From positions 1,783,501 to 1,847,500 of the forward strand of contig BRXU01000005.1 of NCBI GenBank assembly GCA_030267565.1: DNA of 64,000 nt, written 5' to 3'. The stretch is from Pleodorina starrii. Its lineage: Eukaryota; Chlorophyta; Chlorophyceae; Chlamydomonadales; Volvocaceae. Made by a program: the position numbers and the translations under genes. The notes beneath the pieces were generated by a model. It worked only from the letters and a program-made list of their open reading frames with translations, ran no database searches and was not told the DNA's origin. Every line of letters begins with the position of its first letter. Position 1 is the first letter of the stretch. Below are positions 1-11,736 of the stretch, one piece after another.

Positions 1-3000
1 ATGGCAAATCGGATGCAGATCAACACCTAAGCCACATCGGATGCAGCTCAACACAGCGCAGCGCAGTGCAACCACACATGCACTGGTCGGTATCACCTCT
101 CGTGGGAGCCGGCCTTACCCGGTTGCACATGCACACAACCACCGCGATGATCAGCCCGATCAGCAACAATCCGCCCCCGATGATGCCCGCGAGAGCTCCC
201 ACCGCCTCCGCGCCGCACAGGCTGCCGAACCGCGGGTCGGCGCAGTTCTTCGAGACGGGTGGCGGCGGCGGCGAGGGCACCGCCGTGACGACCATGCTGC
301 TGCTGCCGTTGGTGAAGCCGTCGGACCCGCTTACCAAAAACACCTGCGGCCCAGCGCAGCACAGCACAGCACAGCATGCGGTAGCTTTAGCCTAGCACAG
401 CTAAGCACAGCGCAGCGCAGCACAACACACAAGCCCAGCTCAGCACAGCATGAGAGCACAGCGATGCATAAGCCCCACGCCCCACACCCTCAGTGCAGCG
501 CAGCACAAGTAGCCCCACAGCCCCGCAGCGCACTGCACTGCACTGGAAGCCCACCTGATCGCCTCCCAGAGCCAGCGTGGTTCCCATGCTGACCGCCAAC
601 ATCTGATCCGACACCGTCAGTGTGCCGGCCCCCGTGTTGAGGGCTTGCACAAGCAGGGTGGACGAGACGGGCATCTCGGTCGTACTGTCGGGCGAGTCGA
701 TCTTGAAGCCGGAGACCGCCACCTGGTGGGTTTTAGGGTTTTAGAGTTGTGGGGTTGGTGTAGTAATGCACGTGATCGGGGTTTTCGGCTCGGTTTTAGG
801 GTTTTAGGCTGTGCGATGGAGACTGGATGCGCGATGGGGAATGGGCCAACTAGGTGGGAGACGGGTTGCGGGGTGCTGGTGTGGGCGTGCGCGGTGCCTT
901 GCGGCGCCCAGAACCAGCCAAGCTACCGTAGCGCGGCACGCGGCAGCGGAGCTAGGGCGGCAGCGGGGCTGCGAAGTGGAGGCAGGTGTCGCACCTGCGT
1001 GGTTAGCAGCTTGAGCGCGAGTGCGGCCTGTTGGGAGAGGTCGGTGATGGTGAAGACAGCAAGCAGCCGGGCGGCGCAGCGGTCGCCGGGGCCGGTGGCG
1101 GCGGCGGGAAGGGCGGGGAAGGCCATGGAGATGTCGGTGGTATTAGACACGCAGGAGAGCCGGATGGTGCTGCGGAGTGCGGAGGGAAGGGCGGGGAAAA
1201 GGGAGGCGGGCGGGCGGGTGGGCAGGCGGGCGGAGGGGTTATTAAGATGTTCCCATGGCGATGGAGCGGCGGGCGGGCAGGCGGGCGGGCGGGCGGAGGG
1301 CAGTTGTCGGCCGGAAAGGTGAGAACCTGGGGGGAAACACGAAGCGCAGCGGTGGTGCGGAGCGTCGGGGGTCGAACGGGCCGTGGTTCTGCTTTGCAGG
1401 CAAGTACCGGGGGGGGGGGGGTGAGCTGATGAGGTACCGGTACTTGCCGGGTGAGGTTATAAGGGTGAGGTGCCGGTGCTTGCGGGGTGAGGTACACTTG
1501 TCGGGTATTGTCGCTTAAGTAGTTCAATTTCGCTGATAGTCCCCACGCAACAAAAAAGTGCGTGTAGAGCGCGCGGGGACAGAGGGGGGACGTCCTGAGG
1601 AGATCTCCCCGCGGGCCTCCACAGGGGGGTAAAAAGAAGATACCGCAGCGGAGACGGTGGGGGACGGGGGTGTGGGTCTGGGCGGCAAGCACTGTCAGGG
1701 GCAGAGTTGGGGCTTTGCGGAGTGCGGCGAGCGACAGCCGCGGCAGGGGCGAACAGGGCGAACAGGCGGCCCGCTGCAATCCGTCAAAACGGACCTGCAA
1801 TCCGCCAGTTCCAGCTGAGAGCAGATGTTGGAAAGCATGGTCAGGAGCAGCGCTTGGTCGCAAGGCAGGCATGTCAGCGGCGAGGGTGGCAACGGCGGGC
1901 TCGGCGGCGGCGCAGTGGGGGTCCAAGGCGGCGTGGGCGGCGGGCGCGGCCGCGGCGGCGGCCGGGGGGGTGGCATCGGTGGTAATGTGGGTGGCCGGGG
2001 AGAAGTGGAGGGGGGCGGCTGCCTTGGGGTGGCGGGCCGGGGCGGGTTGACGCCGGCTGGGGCTAACTGTGGCGGCGGCGGTTGCGTGGTGGCGTTGGTT
2101 GGCGGCGGCGGGCGTGCGGTGGCGTTGGTTGGCGGCGGCGGACGTGCGGTGGCGTTGGTTGGCGGCGGCGGGCGCGCGGTGGCGTTGGTTGGCGGCGGCG
2201 GGTGTGCGGTGGCGTTGGTTGGCGGCGGCGGTTGCGTGGTGGTGTTGGTTGGCGGCGGCGGGCGTGCGGTTGTGTTGGCTGGCGGCGGCGGGCGTGCGGT
2301 GGCATTGGTTGGCGGCGGCGGGTGTGCGGTGGCGTTGGTTGGCGGCGGTGGCCGTGACGTGCTGGCCAGCGGCGGCGACGGTGGCGGGACCGGCGGCGGC
2401 TGCGGGCGTGGTGGCGGCGACGGCGGCAGAGGCGGCCGTGGCGGCGGGACCGGCGGCAGCGGCCGTGGCGGCGGCGACGGTGGTGGTAGCGGCGGCAGAG
2501 GCGGGCGTGGCGGTGGCACCGGCGGCGGTGGACGTGGCGTTGTCGACAATGACGGCGGCGGCAGCGGGCGAGGCGGCGGTGACGGCGGTGACGGCGGCGG
2601 CAGCGGACGTGGCGGCGGTGACGGCGGCGGCAATGGGCGTGGAGGCGGTAATGGCGGTGGTGACGGCGGCTGCGGACGTGGCGGCGGTGAGGGCGGCGGC
2701 TGTGGGCGCGGCGGAGGCGGCGACGCTGACGGAGGCGGACGTGGCGGCGGTGACGGCGGCGGCAGTGACGTGCCGACCTGCAGCAGATCCCGCCGCTGGT
2801 GGAGGCGCCTTGCGCCGCCGCCAGGCACACCATACACTGTATACACCGTTGTGACGAAGGCGCTGGCGACTGTGGTCGTCACCGTGCTGGCTTCTACACC
2901 CATTTGAGCGGCAATGTTATTGGACACAGCCCTGAGACGTGCCGTACTCGGCAACGTCGGAATCCCGTAGTAGCTGGAGACCCGATGGCCAGGAGGCACC

Positions 3001-4792
3001 GAAACCAGTACGGCAGGAGGCGGCGGCGGCCGTGGTGGCGGGGGCCGCGGCGGCGGGCTGGGCGGGGGGGGCCGCGGCGGGCGCGGCGACGGCGGCTGCG
3101 GCGACGGCGGCCAAGGAGGTACTGGCGCTGGTGACGGCGGTATCGCAATAATCAATTTTCCCGTCAGGGGTTGAAGCGGCATTGGATACGGGGAAGGCGG
3201 GGGTGGCCGCGGCGGCGGGGGTGGCGGCCGGTTGGGTGGCGGAAGCGGCGCCAGCGGTGGCGGTGGCCTGGGTGGCGATGGCGGTGGTGGCAATAGGATT
3301 GGTGTACTGAAGGTCATCACCGGAAGAAAGGACGTTGGCGGTGTCGGTGCAGGAGAAGGTTGCGGCGGCGGCGGCATTTGGGTTGGCGGCGGCGGCGGGC
3401 TGGGCGGCGGCGGGCTGGGCGGCGGCGGGCTGGGCGGGGGCGGCAGTGGCGGTGGCGGGCTCAAGGGGAATGGGCTCGGCGGTACTGGCGGATTACCCGG
3501 CCGTGGCGGTGCCGGTGACGGCGGCGGCGGTGGTGACGGCGGCGACGGGACTGGCGACGGCGGTGGCGGCGAGGGCGACGGCGGTAGTGGCGGTGGCCCG
3601 GGCGGCGGCGGCGAGGGCGCGGGCGCCGGCGGCGGCCTCGGCGGCGGCGACGGCGGCGGCGGCGACCTCGGCGGCGGTGGTGACGACGGCGGCGGCGGCG
3701 ACGGCACGTTGCGGCACTCTAATGTGCTCGTGTCCGGGGGGCAGGTGTCGCTGAGCTTGAACAGGAGAATGAGTTCTGCTATGTACGCGTCGTTCAGTGC
3801 GAAGCCGGGGCACAGGACCTGAGTGCTGGAAGCCTTGGTGGTCGAGTCCGGAAGCACGTACACGGTCCAAGCGGGACTGCGCACGGGAGCACGGGTGCGG
3901 GCCGGGGCAAGGACGAAGGAGTGAGGTGAGGAGAAAGCGACACTGGCGCCGTAGCGGAGGGGATGTAGAGTGGGTGAGGAGATGGTGCAACTGCCGTTGT
4001 TGCCGTGTCCTGTCCGTAAGCCCGTATTCCGTTGCTGCTCACTAGCCCCCTGACCCGTGGGTCGGTGCTCACTAGCCCCCTGATCCGTGGGTCGGCGCCC
4101 ACTAGCCCCCTGATCCGTGGGTCGGCGCCCACTAGCCCCCTGACTCGTGGGTCGGTGTTCACTAGCCCCCTGACCCGTGGGTCGGTGCTCACTAGCCCCC
4201 TGACCCGTGGGTCGGTGCCCACTAGCCCCCTGACCCGTGGGTCGGTGTTCACTAGCCCCCTGACCCGTGGGTCGGTGACCATTAGCCCCCTGACCCGTGG
4301 GTCGGTGCTCACTAGCCCCCTGACCCGTGGGCCGGCGCCCACTAGCCCCCTGACTCGTGGGTCGATGCCCACTAGCCCACTGACCCGCGGGTCGATGCCC
4401 ACTAGCCCACTGACCCGTGGGTCGATGCCCACTAGCACACTGACCCGTGGGTCGGTGCCCACTAGCCCACTGACTCGTGGGTCGGTGCCCACTAGCCCAC
4501 TGACCCGTGAGTCGGTGCCCATTAGCTCACTGACCCGTGGGTCGGTGCCCACAGCCTCAGAACTGAATACTCACAGCGTGGTGCCACCCTGGCAATCAAG
4601 GCAGGACACGGTGATGGCGCAGGGAGGTGCATCCGCCAGGTACTGCATCGAGCAAGTCTGATTGAGGTAGGCGTCGGTTTGGAGCGTGGGACACATGGAC
4701 ATGGATGAAATCGGGCTCAGGTAGAAGGGCTGAGCGACCGCCGCTGCCGCCGCCAACAGCAGCGCCGTGGCGGCGCGCAGCAGTGACGCCAT
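1..4792 (-). CDS. Secreted proline-rich (hydroxyproline-rich-type) single-pass membrane glycoprotein, partial
   Basis: Exons on the minus strand are 4792-4575, 3876-1795, 1169-995, 722-555 and 343-119; the rest lies beyond the left edge. All junctions agree in phase and give about 956 residues. The N-terminus (MASLLRAATALLLAAAAAVAQ, split here for description: Met, Arg, then a Leu/Ala core) is a clear signal peptide. A Cys-containing domain of about 100 residues follows, then several long (S/T)P and PPPP modules typical of volvocine wall and matrix hydroxyproline-rich proteins, interrupted by short globular segments. About ten decamers of PPPPTNATAR/H type carry NAT/NTT N-glycosylation sequons. 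After Thr/Val-rich beta-type segments comes a PSPPPPP linker, a Cys-containing stretch and a transmembrane helix (GIIGGGLLLIGLIIAVVV) followed by CMCNR, so the tail is cytoplasmic. It resembles pherophorin-class matrix proteins in composition, but I do not recognise a true pherophorin domain. The 1795 donor (GTCCGT) is weak. The frame is open upstream to 5623, but that start would bury the signal peptide. Confidence 0.72.
2063..2352 (-). repeat. 30-bp coding tandem repeat (PPPPTNATAR/H decamers)
   Basis: About ten head-to-tail 30-bp units built on ggcggcggcgggcgtgcggt plus ggcgttggtt on the plus strand. On the coding strand each unit gives four prolines, Thr, an Asn-Ala/Thr-Thr sequon and Ala-Arg or Ala-His. 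Copies differ at one to four bases, mostly at the Arg/His and Ala/Thr codons, so the unit is expanding in frame inside the proline-rich exon. Confidence 0.9.
4032..4560 (-). repeat. 30-bp intronic minisatellite with hairpin core
   Basis: About 17 copies of an exactly 30-bp unit (plus strand: ctgacccgtgggtcggtgcc followed by cactagcccc). The array fills most of the first intron (4574-3877) of the proline-rich gene and begins about 20 bases after its donor. Each unit contains the inverted arms GACCC/GGGTC two bases apart. The same core recurs in the 62.5-kb array. Confidence 0.93.
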
Positions 4793-7685
4793 CGTTGCCG
4801 CCGCCGGTCCGCCGCTGCCGCCACCTCTGCTCGACATCAACACCCCGGCGCCACCGGGGCACCGTGCGGCGCCCTGAGTCCGCCGCCGTTGCCGCCGGCG
4901 GTCTCCCGTGCCCGGGTCCTCGTCCGGCGAGCTGCTACTGATGTAGCCGCGGCTGGCATCGTCAACGGCGGCCGTGGTGCTGCTGCCGCTGCTGTTGCAG
5001 CAGCAGGAGCTGCCAGCGCCGCATGACGATGCTCGGCGGTGCTGCTTGGCGGCGAAGACGTCATCGCAGCTGCGGGCGGCGCTGCAGCTGCAGGGTTGCT
5101 GTTGCTGCTGCTGTTCGTGTTGCCGCTGGGGCTGAGGCTCGCGCCGTCGGCCCTCCCTGGAGTAGCTGCCTTCGGTGGATGCAGGCTCCTGCTGCTGATG
5201 CTGCTGCCGCTTCAGCTGGCAGACGCCGCGTGCCGGCCCCGGCTGCCGCCGGTCGTGCGCCGGCCCCGGCTGCCGCCAATCCGGCGGCAGGTGTAGTGTT
5301 GACGACCAGACGAGTGGCTGGGGCGGCGGTCGACGGGGCGGCGGCTGTTGAAGGGAGTCGAGGGGCTGTCGGAGTCCGTCTGGGCGCGGCTCGTGTGCCG
5401 CGGCGCATGGGAGGCCGTGCACGGCGGCAGGGGACGAGGGGGCATCTCCTAATGGGCAGCTGTTGGTGGCGGCACTGGATGTGACCAAGGCTCCAGGGGT
5501 GTCCAGGTGGCTTGAGGAGGCGACAGGGGTAGTTTCTGCCGTGCTCTGAACCCGCGGGATGCCCACAGCTGCAGCGGCTGCTGCTGACCGCAGTACTTGC
5601 TGGGTAGTTATGTCGCTGTCCATTGTTGCCAGTTGCTAGTCGTTCAGGTCATCCTGGGCTGTATGTTCAGGCACTGAAGTGTCGAACTAGAAGGTATCCA
5701 GCGGAGGTTTTATTCGGCCTTAGTACAGCCAAGCGCCCAGCCGCAACAAGGCGCACTAGCTGCTATATCTCGGCCCAGGTATCACCGCTGTGGGGGCGTA
5801 AGGGCCTCGAGCCTGCGTGGGAAGCGGACATCCTGGACGGCACAGACATCGGTTGGAAGTCACACATTGTCGGTTAAGTATGCGCGATATAAACAAGCCG
5901 CGCGTGTTACACGTTCTGTTAGGCAATTCGGTCCTAGTGCCTCGCGCACTGCGGATTGGGGTTGCGGGCGATTCGCGACCTGTGCCCGCCATCACACATT
6001 GGCGTCCCCATGCCACATTATGCAACAATATTCACAGCACACATTGTTATCATCACATTATCTGTCGTCTTGGTGTGATTGTGCGTTGAGAAAGCATGTG
6101 CCGACGTTGACCAAGTTAGACCATCCGTCCCTATTCGTTAAAGGCAGGCACTTACCCTTCTACGCCAACATCCCATTATGTTGAACCCCTAGATTGTTAC
6201 GCGAATGGGTTGTTTTTCAAAGAACCCCGCGGCGATGGCGGCATGTTAAGGGTGCACTTGACAATAACATCGGAAGTTCACAGCAGGCTGGTCATTGTCA
6301 AACAGATAATGGAGTCGATGTATTCTACGTCCTGGCGTGCGCTAGACAGAGCCTTCCTCGTTCCTAACGTGGGAGTATGGCGCTATGTATTCTTTGTCGG
6401 CACCGTGTGCATGGAGGATGTAATCAATAGCTGGGAATCACTGAATGAGAACTGGGTTCGCGGCAAAGGGCATGGGTCTGCCCAGTTGTTGTTCTGGTTG
6501 CCAGTTGGCGACCGACCAACAAACGTAGTACTGTACGCTACAAACTCAGACTTGAAGCACAGGAACCTTGTAAGTTGCAATTTCTAACGAAACACTTGGT
6601 GCTGTCGGCTGGCTTTATGCAAGGGACAGCTCCATCTGCAAAGAAGCACCATGTTACGAACTCTTGGCGCCGTGACGGGAATCGCTTCGCCCCGTAAGCG
6701 CCTGCGCTGGATGCCATAATCTATTAGCACGCGAATGAGCCAAATATCAAGACAGAGCTACACTCAAAGCACGTCTAGCTGACGGTGTGATAATGACGAC
6801 ACTATTCACCGTACACGATTCACCGTACACGGCATTACATGGGTTTTATGCGGAGGCACTGGCAAGAATGATGGGGCACCTTGAGTCAAGGTGCTCACGC
6901 GCGATGAGGCGCATTTCACCGCCCAGGTCGGCATTTCAGCGCACGGACGGACCAACCCAGTTCAACTCGCCCGGACCCGCCTTGGGAGGGGAGGTATCAA
7001 ATCCGTCCTGTCCCGGCGGGTTCCAAGCTTCCAACTGTCAACGTGGTCACAACTTGGGCAGGTTTATGCTCGTCCAACTACTGCCTCAATCGCAAGAGCC
7101 AAGCATAAGATGGTGTTTGACCCCAACGAAAGCTTGTGGACGCAGCCGGGCAGCCTGGCAGCCTGCAGGCTGCAACCTGGGCCTCTCCCAGTTTCGCAGG
7201 CCCAGCCTATCAAGGCTCCGTGACATAGCTTGCTAGCCCCAATGCCCCCAAAGCATTGGTCACCATCACAAAAAGGTGTAGCTGCCGGGGCAGTTGCGCG
7301 ATGCATGGCGGTGAGTGCAAGTACCAAGTCTCAAGATTTTGAACTTACTGTAATTTTCGTGGATAAATTTGCATCGTTGCAGGAGCATCACGCAAAGGAT
7401 GATGGGGGTGGCTGAGCATCATGTCCTGCCCCTGCATCGCGAGCCCCATGGGTCTGAACGTCTGATTGCTCCAAATGTGCAGAGTCCTAAGCGGAATAAT
7501 CATCGCAAACATAACTCGTTGCATCAAGCTTCCTTGGGATTTGTTGTCAATTGCCGCTAAGAGCTGCGCGGTCACCAACCGAGCCGACCAACTGCTTCGA
7601 ACCAGCCACCCACTGAGAACCTACCAGGGCCCGACTCCTACCAGAGTTAATAGTTAGGTTTCGCAAGGGAATCGATTTAACAAAA
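4793..7685. other. Divergent intergenic region between the proline-rich gene and the DedA gene
   Basis: The two genes are transcribed away from each other. The proximal 830 bases (4793-5623) are GC-rich with CTG/CAG runs and remain open in the downstream gene's frame; I read them as 5' leader and promoter. From 5624 to 7680 base composition drops to near 50% GC. ORFs there (for example 6210-6587) have no recognisable domain and no splice context. I see no tRNA, terminal inverted repeats or transposon genes. Confidence 0.5.
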
Positions 7686-10600
7686 ATGAACATCTTACGT
7701 GCCAAGACTTGCAATCGGACTTGCCTGCCCCAGCGTCGCGAGCCGATCTTCGCTGGCATCTCGCTTCAATTATCGCGTAGTTATTCAAGAAACCTAGCGC
7801 AGAACCGCGATGAATTGACTCTGCCGACTGTGCTCTCGGCATGGCGCCCAACCAACGCATCGAGAGCGGTCGAGAGCAGCCAGTTGGACCCGCAACGCAG
7901 CGAATCAGTCAGTGAACAGCCCCAACCTCCGCTTACTACGACTCCTCCAGCTGCTCCAGCCAACGCGGCGCGGGTCGCGGCCGTGGCCAGCGCGATGGCT
8001 CGCGCAGCGTGCATCGTGGCAGCCTCCGCAGTCCTCGGCGCGGTCCTGCCGGGCGCTGCGCTCGCCGGGGACGTCGCCTCTGCCGGCGGAAACCCAGTTG
8101 CCGGCTTGCTGAGCTTCATCCTGCACCTAGACAAGCACCTGGCGGGCAAGTCCCTGCTTGACCCGGGCGGGCGGTTGGGGAAAGAGTTGGGAAGCTTGGC
8201 ACTTGGCGGCCGTTGCTTTCTAAGCTCCAAAGGCAGCAAGCTGCTGCTGCTGCTGCTATGGACAGGCGCTACTTGACACACTTGCGCACACGCACACGGC
8301 CGTGCTGCCGGCCACGCACACGCAAAGCCCCCAAGGCGGGCGCTGCCGCGGCACCCCGCCGACCCCGCCGGGGCGTGATCAAGATGATTCCGGGGGCGGG
8401 AACCAAGGGGGGGGAGGGGGCAGTATCCACGGAAAAGGCGGAGGGCCCACTCAACGCGTCACTCAACGCACGCGGCCTTCTGCCCTCCTCCTTCCGCGCC
8501 CTGGCCGCTCCGAAACCAACCCTGCTGCCACCCAACCTGGACCCAACCCCTTCCCCCTTTCCCCTCCCGCCCCTTCCCCCGGGGCTCCTTCGTGTTGTTA
8601 CCCCGTCCTCCCCCCACCCCGTCCTCCCCCCACTCTCTGAACCCCCACCCCGGGCACCCCGGCAGCTCTCATCACGCAGCATGGCGCAAACTCGGTGTAC
8701 GGCCTGCTCTTCGCAATTGTGTTTGCGGAGACGGGTCTGGTGCTGACGCCCTTCCTGCCCGGCGACTCGCTGCTGTTCGCCGCCGGGGCGTTCGCGGGTG
8801 CGCCGCGAGGGGAGGAGGAGGGGGTTTGAGGGGGATGTTCATAGGGGATAGGCCGGGAGGGCCAAGGCGGGGCGGGAGGGCCAAGGAGGGGGTGTGCAGT
8901 TCAGAGCGCCAATGCGGGAGGTGGGCCTAAAGGGGGGACCTGCGCTGTAGGCCGGGCCGGAGCTCTCACGGCTCACATGCGCTCTAAGCCGGGCCGGTGT
9001 CCTGTGCGGCGGTGCGCCGTCCTGTGCGCACCCTGTCGCACTGTCGCGGATTCGTCACAGCGGCTGCAGCGGCTTTGTCTTCTGCTTGGCTGCCCCGGCC
9101 CCCCTCCCTCACCCCTCCCAAGCAAAAAGGGTACAACCTGCGTAAGGGCGCGGGGGGCGGGGACCCCCCGGGGCGGGAAGGAAACCGCCTCCTCGCGGTC
9201 TGGCAATGCGGGGTGTCCCGTCTCCCCCTCTCGCCACGCCCCCACCCCCCGCCCGCGCCGGGTGGGGTGGGAAACACGGCCACGGCCACCGGCCACCGGA
9301 ATCCGTTTCGAAAGCCGCTCCGAAACCGCTGTCGTTCCTCACCAGGCATGGGCCAGTTGGACGTGGGGCTGCTGTGCGCCATATTCATTGTGGCGGCGAT
9401 CATCGGTGACGCAGTCAACTACGCAGTGGGTGAGTGCGGGAGTGCGGGAGTGCGGGAGTGGGTGGGTGCGGGAATGGGTGGGTGCGGGAGTGCGGGAGTG
9501 CGGGAGTGCGTGGGTGCGGGAATGGGTGGGTGCGGGAGTGCGGGGGTGCGGGAATGGGTGGGTGCGGGAGTGCGGGAGTGGGTGGGTGCGGGAGTGCGGG
9601 AGTGCGGGAGTGCGGGAATGCGGGAGTGCGGGAGTGCGGGAGTGCGTGGGTGCGGGAGTGGGTGGGTGCGGGAGTGCGGGAGTGCGTGGGTGCGGGAATG
9701 GGTGGGTGCGGGAGTGCGGGAGTGCGGGAATGCGGGAGTGCGGGAGTGCGGGAGGGCGGGAGGGCGGGAGTGCGGGAGTGCGGGAGTGCGGGAGTGCGGG
9801 AGTGCGGGAATGCGGGAATGCGGGAGTGCGGGAGTGCGGGAGTGCGGGAATGGGGCAGTGCGGGAGTGGGTGGGTGCGGGAGTGCGGGAATGGGCCAGTG
9901 CGGAAGCGCGGCAGTGCGGGAATGGGGCAGTGCGGGAGTGAGTGCTATTTACCGTGCCCTCATCATCGTGCCTTATCGTGACCCCTCCCGTCTCACCCTC
10001 TGCGATCGCAGCCCTCATGTCAGCCTCATGTCAGTTTGGCTATCGGAACTGTTCACCCGTGTGTTTCACCCCCTCCGCCCCCTCCCCCTGCGTTGCGTCC
10101 CCTCGCCCCGGGCCGTTCTAATTACCCCCTCCGCCCCTTCCCCGCCCTCCCCCATCTTAACCGCCGCGTGGTGAGGGCGGATCATCACATCAACTCATCC
10201 CTGAATAACCCCTCAACCGCCCCTTCCCGCCCCTTCCCTCCCCTCCCCTCCCCTCCTTCATTCGCCTGCAGGTGCCAAGATCGGGCAGGCGGCGGTGTCT
10301 CGCGGCGTCGTCAGCCGGGAGCACATCGCCAAGACGGAGAAGTTCTACGCCAAGTGAGTTTGACTGACGTTTGACCCGACTGACGTTTGACCCGACTGAC
10401 GGTTAACCCGATCGACGTTTGACCCGACTGACGTTTGACCCGACTGTCCTTTGACAAGACTGTCCTTTGACCCGACTGACGTTTGTACACGGCAGGTACG
10501 GCGGCAAGACGGTCGTACTGGCGCGCTTCGTGCCCATCGTGCGCACTTTTGCGCCCTTCGTGGCGGGCATCGGCAGTATGCCGTACGGCAAGTGAGTTTC

Positions 10601-11625
10601 GGGGCGGGAGGCGGGATGGGCGGGTCGCAGCGCGGGTGTGCTGAGGTGACGTGCGGGGGGGCAGTGCAGTGCGGTGCGTGTTCAGGGGATCCAGGGGGAC
10701 GTGTTGAGGGGGTGATGAAGACGGAGATACCGCAGTGGAGGGCCGGCAGCAGCTGCTGCTGCTGCTGCTGGTGCTGCTCCAAGGGCTGTCGTCGTTTCAA
10801 CACATTGTCCTGGCACACGCGTAGAGGGCTGTCGTCGTTTCACGACATGAAATGTTTTACGTCGTGTACACTGTCCTGGCACACGCGTAGAGCGCTGACC
10901 ACCGCGATCCCTGTCAGCACTAACGCTGCAATGCCGTGCCAACTGCCAACTGCCGACTGGACCGATGGCGCCGGCGCCGGCTGGCTGGACCGATGGTGGG
11001 TGCAAAACGCAACGCAACGCAATGCAACGCAACGCCGCAGGTTCGCCTGGTACAACGTGGGTGGAGCGCTGCTGTGGACCTTCCTCTTCGTGGGTGAGGC
11101 AGTGCGCGGAGGCGCGTGGGCGAGCGGGGGAGTGGGGGAGTGGGGGAGTGGGCGAGTGGGGGAGTGGGCGAATGGGCGAGTGGGGGAGTGGGGGAGTCCG
11201 TGCGCGGTTGCGCGGGTGTGCGCGGGTGGCGATGGTAATGACAGCGACGACAGGGCACAAGGCCCCGCTCTTCTTCGCTTTTTATTGAGCGGCCCCGCCG
11301 CACACCCCACCCCATCCCACCCCGTCCGTTGCGGTATCATCTTCACCATCCCCCTGCCCTCTCCTCCCCCACCCCGCCCCTGCCTGCCGCAGGCGCCGGC
11401 TTCTTCTTCGGCAACCTGCCCTTCGTGCGCAAGAACTTCACCCTGGTGGTGCTGGCCATCGTGGCGGTGAGCGTGGTACCCGTCATCTACGAACTGTGGG
11501 GGGCGAGGCGGGAGGCGCAGCAGGCGCAGGCGGAGGGCAGCAGCAGCAGCAGCAGCGGTGGCGGCAGCGGCAGCGGCTCGGGGGAGGGCGGCGAGGAGGG
11601 GCCCGGGAAGCCCAAATTCACTTGA
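7686..11625 (+). CDS. DedA/SNARE-associated (TVP38-like) membrane protein, probably plastid-targeted
   Basis: Seven exons, 7686-8145, 8666-8797, 9346-9429, 10272-10353, 10496-10591, 11041-11093 and 11393-11625, give 379 residues. All junctions are in phase. The DedA family are polytopic proteins linked to undecaprenyl-phosphate or lipid scrambling and membrane homeostasis. Diagnostic motifs appear in order: [57 protein letters not shown] then [22 protein letters not shown] and [13 protein letters not shown]. The N-terminal 110 residues are Arg/Ser/Thr-rich with few acidic residues and then hydrophobic (an [16 protein letters not shown] stretch), which suggests a plastid transit peptide and possibly a thylakoid signal. 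The C-terminus is Ser/Gly-rich and hydrophilic. Intron 1 uses a GC donor (GCAAGT). The start has a good context (aaaaATGa), and the next in-frame Met lies near the hydrophobic stretch. Specific substrate unknown. Confidence 0.9.
9430..9945 (+). repeat. 8-bp G-rich tandem repeat beginning at a splice donor
   Basis: More than 50 units of gcgggagt with variants gcgggaat and gggtgggt. The array starts at the GTGAGTGCGG donor of DedA intron 3 and fills most of that intron's 5' half. The plus strand has almost no stop codons here, which creates long false ORFs on both strands. Confidence 0.92.
10354..10495 (+). repeat. 142-bp intron built almost wholly of 16-bp repeats
   Basis: DedA intron 4 runs from GTGAGT to CGGCAG. 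Nearly all of it is about seven copies of tgacgtttgacccgac, including degenerate versions (tgtcctttgacaagac). Only the last 15 bases before the acceptor are non-repetitive. Confidence 0.85.
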
Positions 11626-11736
11626 GAGCGGCTGCTGCGGCTGGTGGTGGTGTGGTGTGGTGAGAGCGGCTGCTGCGGCTGGTGGTGGTGTGGTGAGAGA
11701 CGGCTGCTGCGGCTGGTGGTGGTGTGGTGTGGTCAC
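11624..11736 (+). repeat. Triplicated ~37-bp unit in the DedA 3' UTR
   Basis: Three copies of gcggctgctgcggctggtgg plus tggtgtggtgtggtga. The first overlaps the stop codon region of the DedA gene. Copies differ mainly by one gtgtg unit. Confidence 0.8.

Noticed and set aside
1825..2907. Long plus-strand glycine-rich ORF opposite the proline-rich exon
   Set aside because: It is the antisense shadow of CCN-rich proline codons. The minus strand has a signal peptide, consistent splice phases and a transmembrane helix; the plus strand has none.
3232..3822. Second plus-strand Gly-rich ORF
   Set aside because: Same antisense effect of the SPPPP modules of the minus-strand gene.
4032..4560. CRISPR-like array
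   Set aside because: Units are contiguous without unique spacers, there are no cas genes, and the genome is eukaryotic.
4032..4661. Repetitive ORFs on both strands over the 30-bp array
   Set aside because: The unit length is a multiple of three with no stop in some frames, so the ORF is a product of repetition. The array lies in an intron whose splice sites join two coding exons in phase.
4792..5623. N-terminal extension of the proline-rich protein starting at 5623
   Set aside because: It would add 277 Gln/Ala/Arg-rich residues in front of a textbook signal peptide. An open frame of this length is common in GC-rich DNA.
6210..6587. Plus-strand ORF of 125 codons in the AT-richer intergenic region
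   Set aside because: No recognisable domain, no splice context, and composition unlike the coding exons here.
8977..9981. Long plus-strand ORFs over the 8-bp repeat
   Set aside because: They read through DedA introns and exon 3 in wrong frames; the repeat simply lacks stops.
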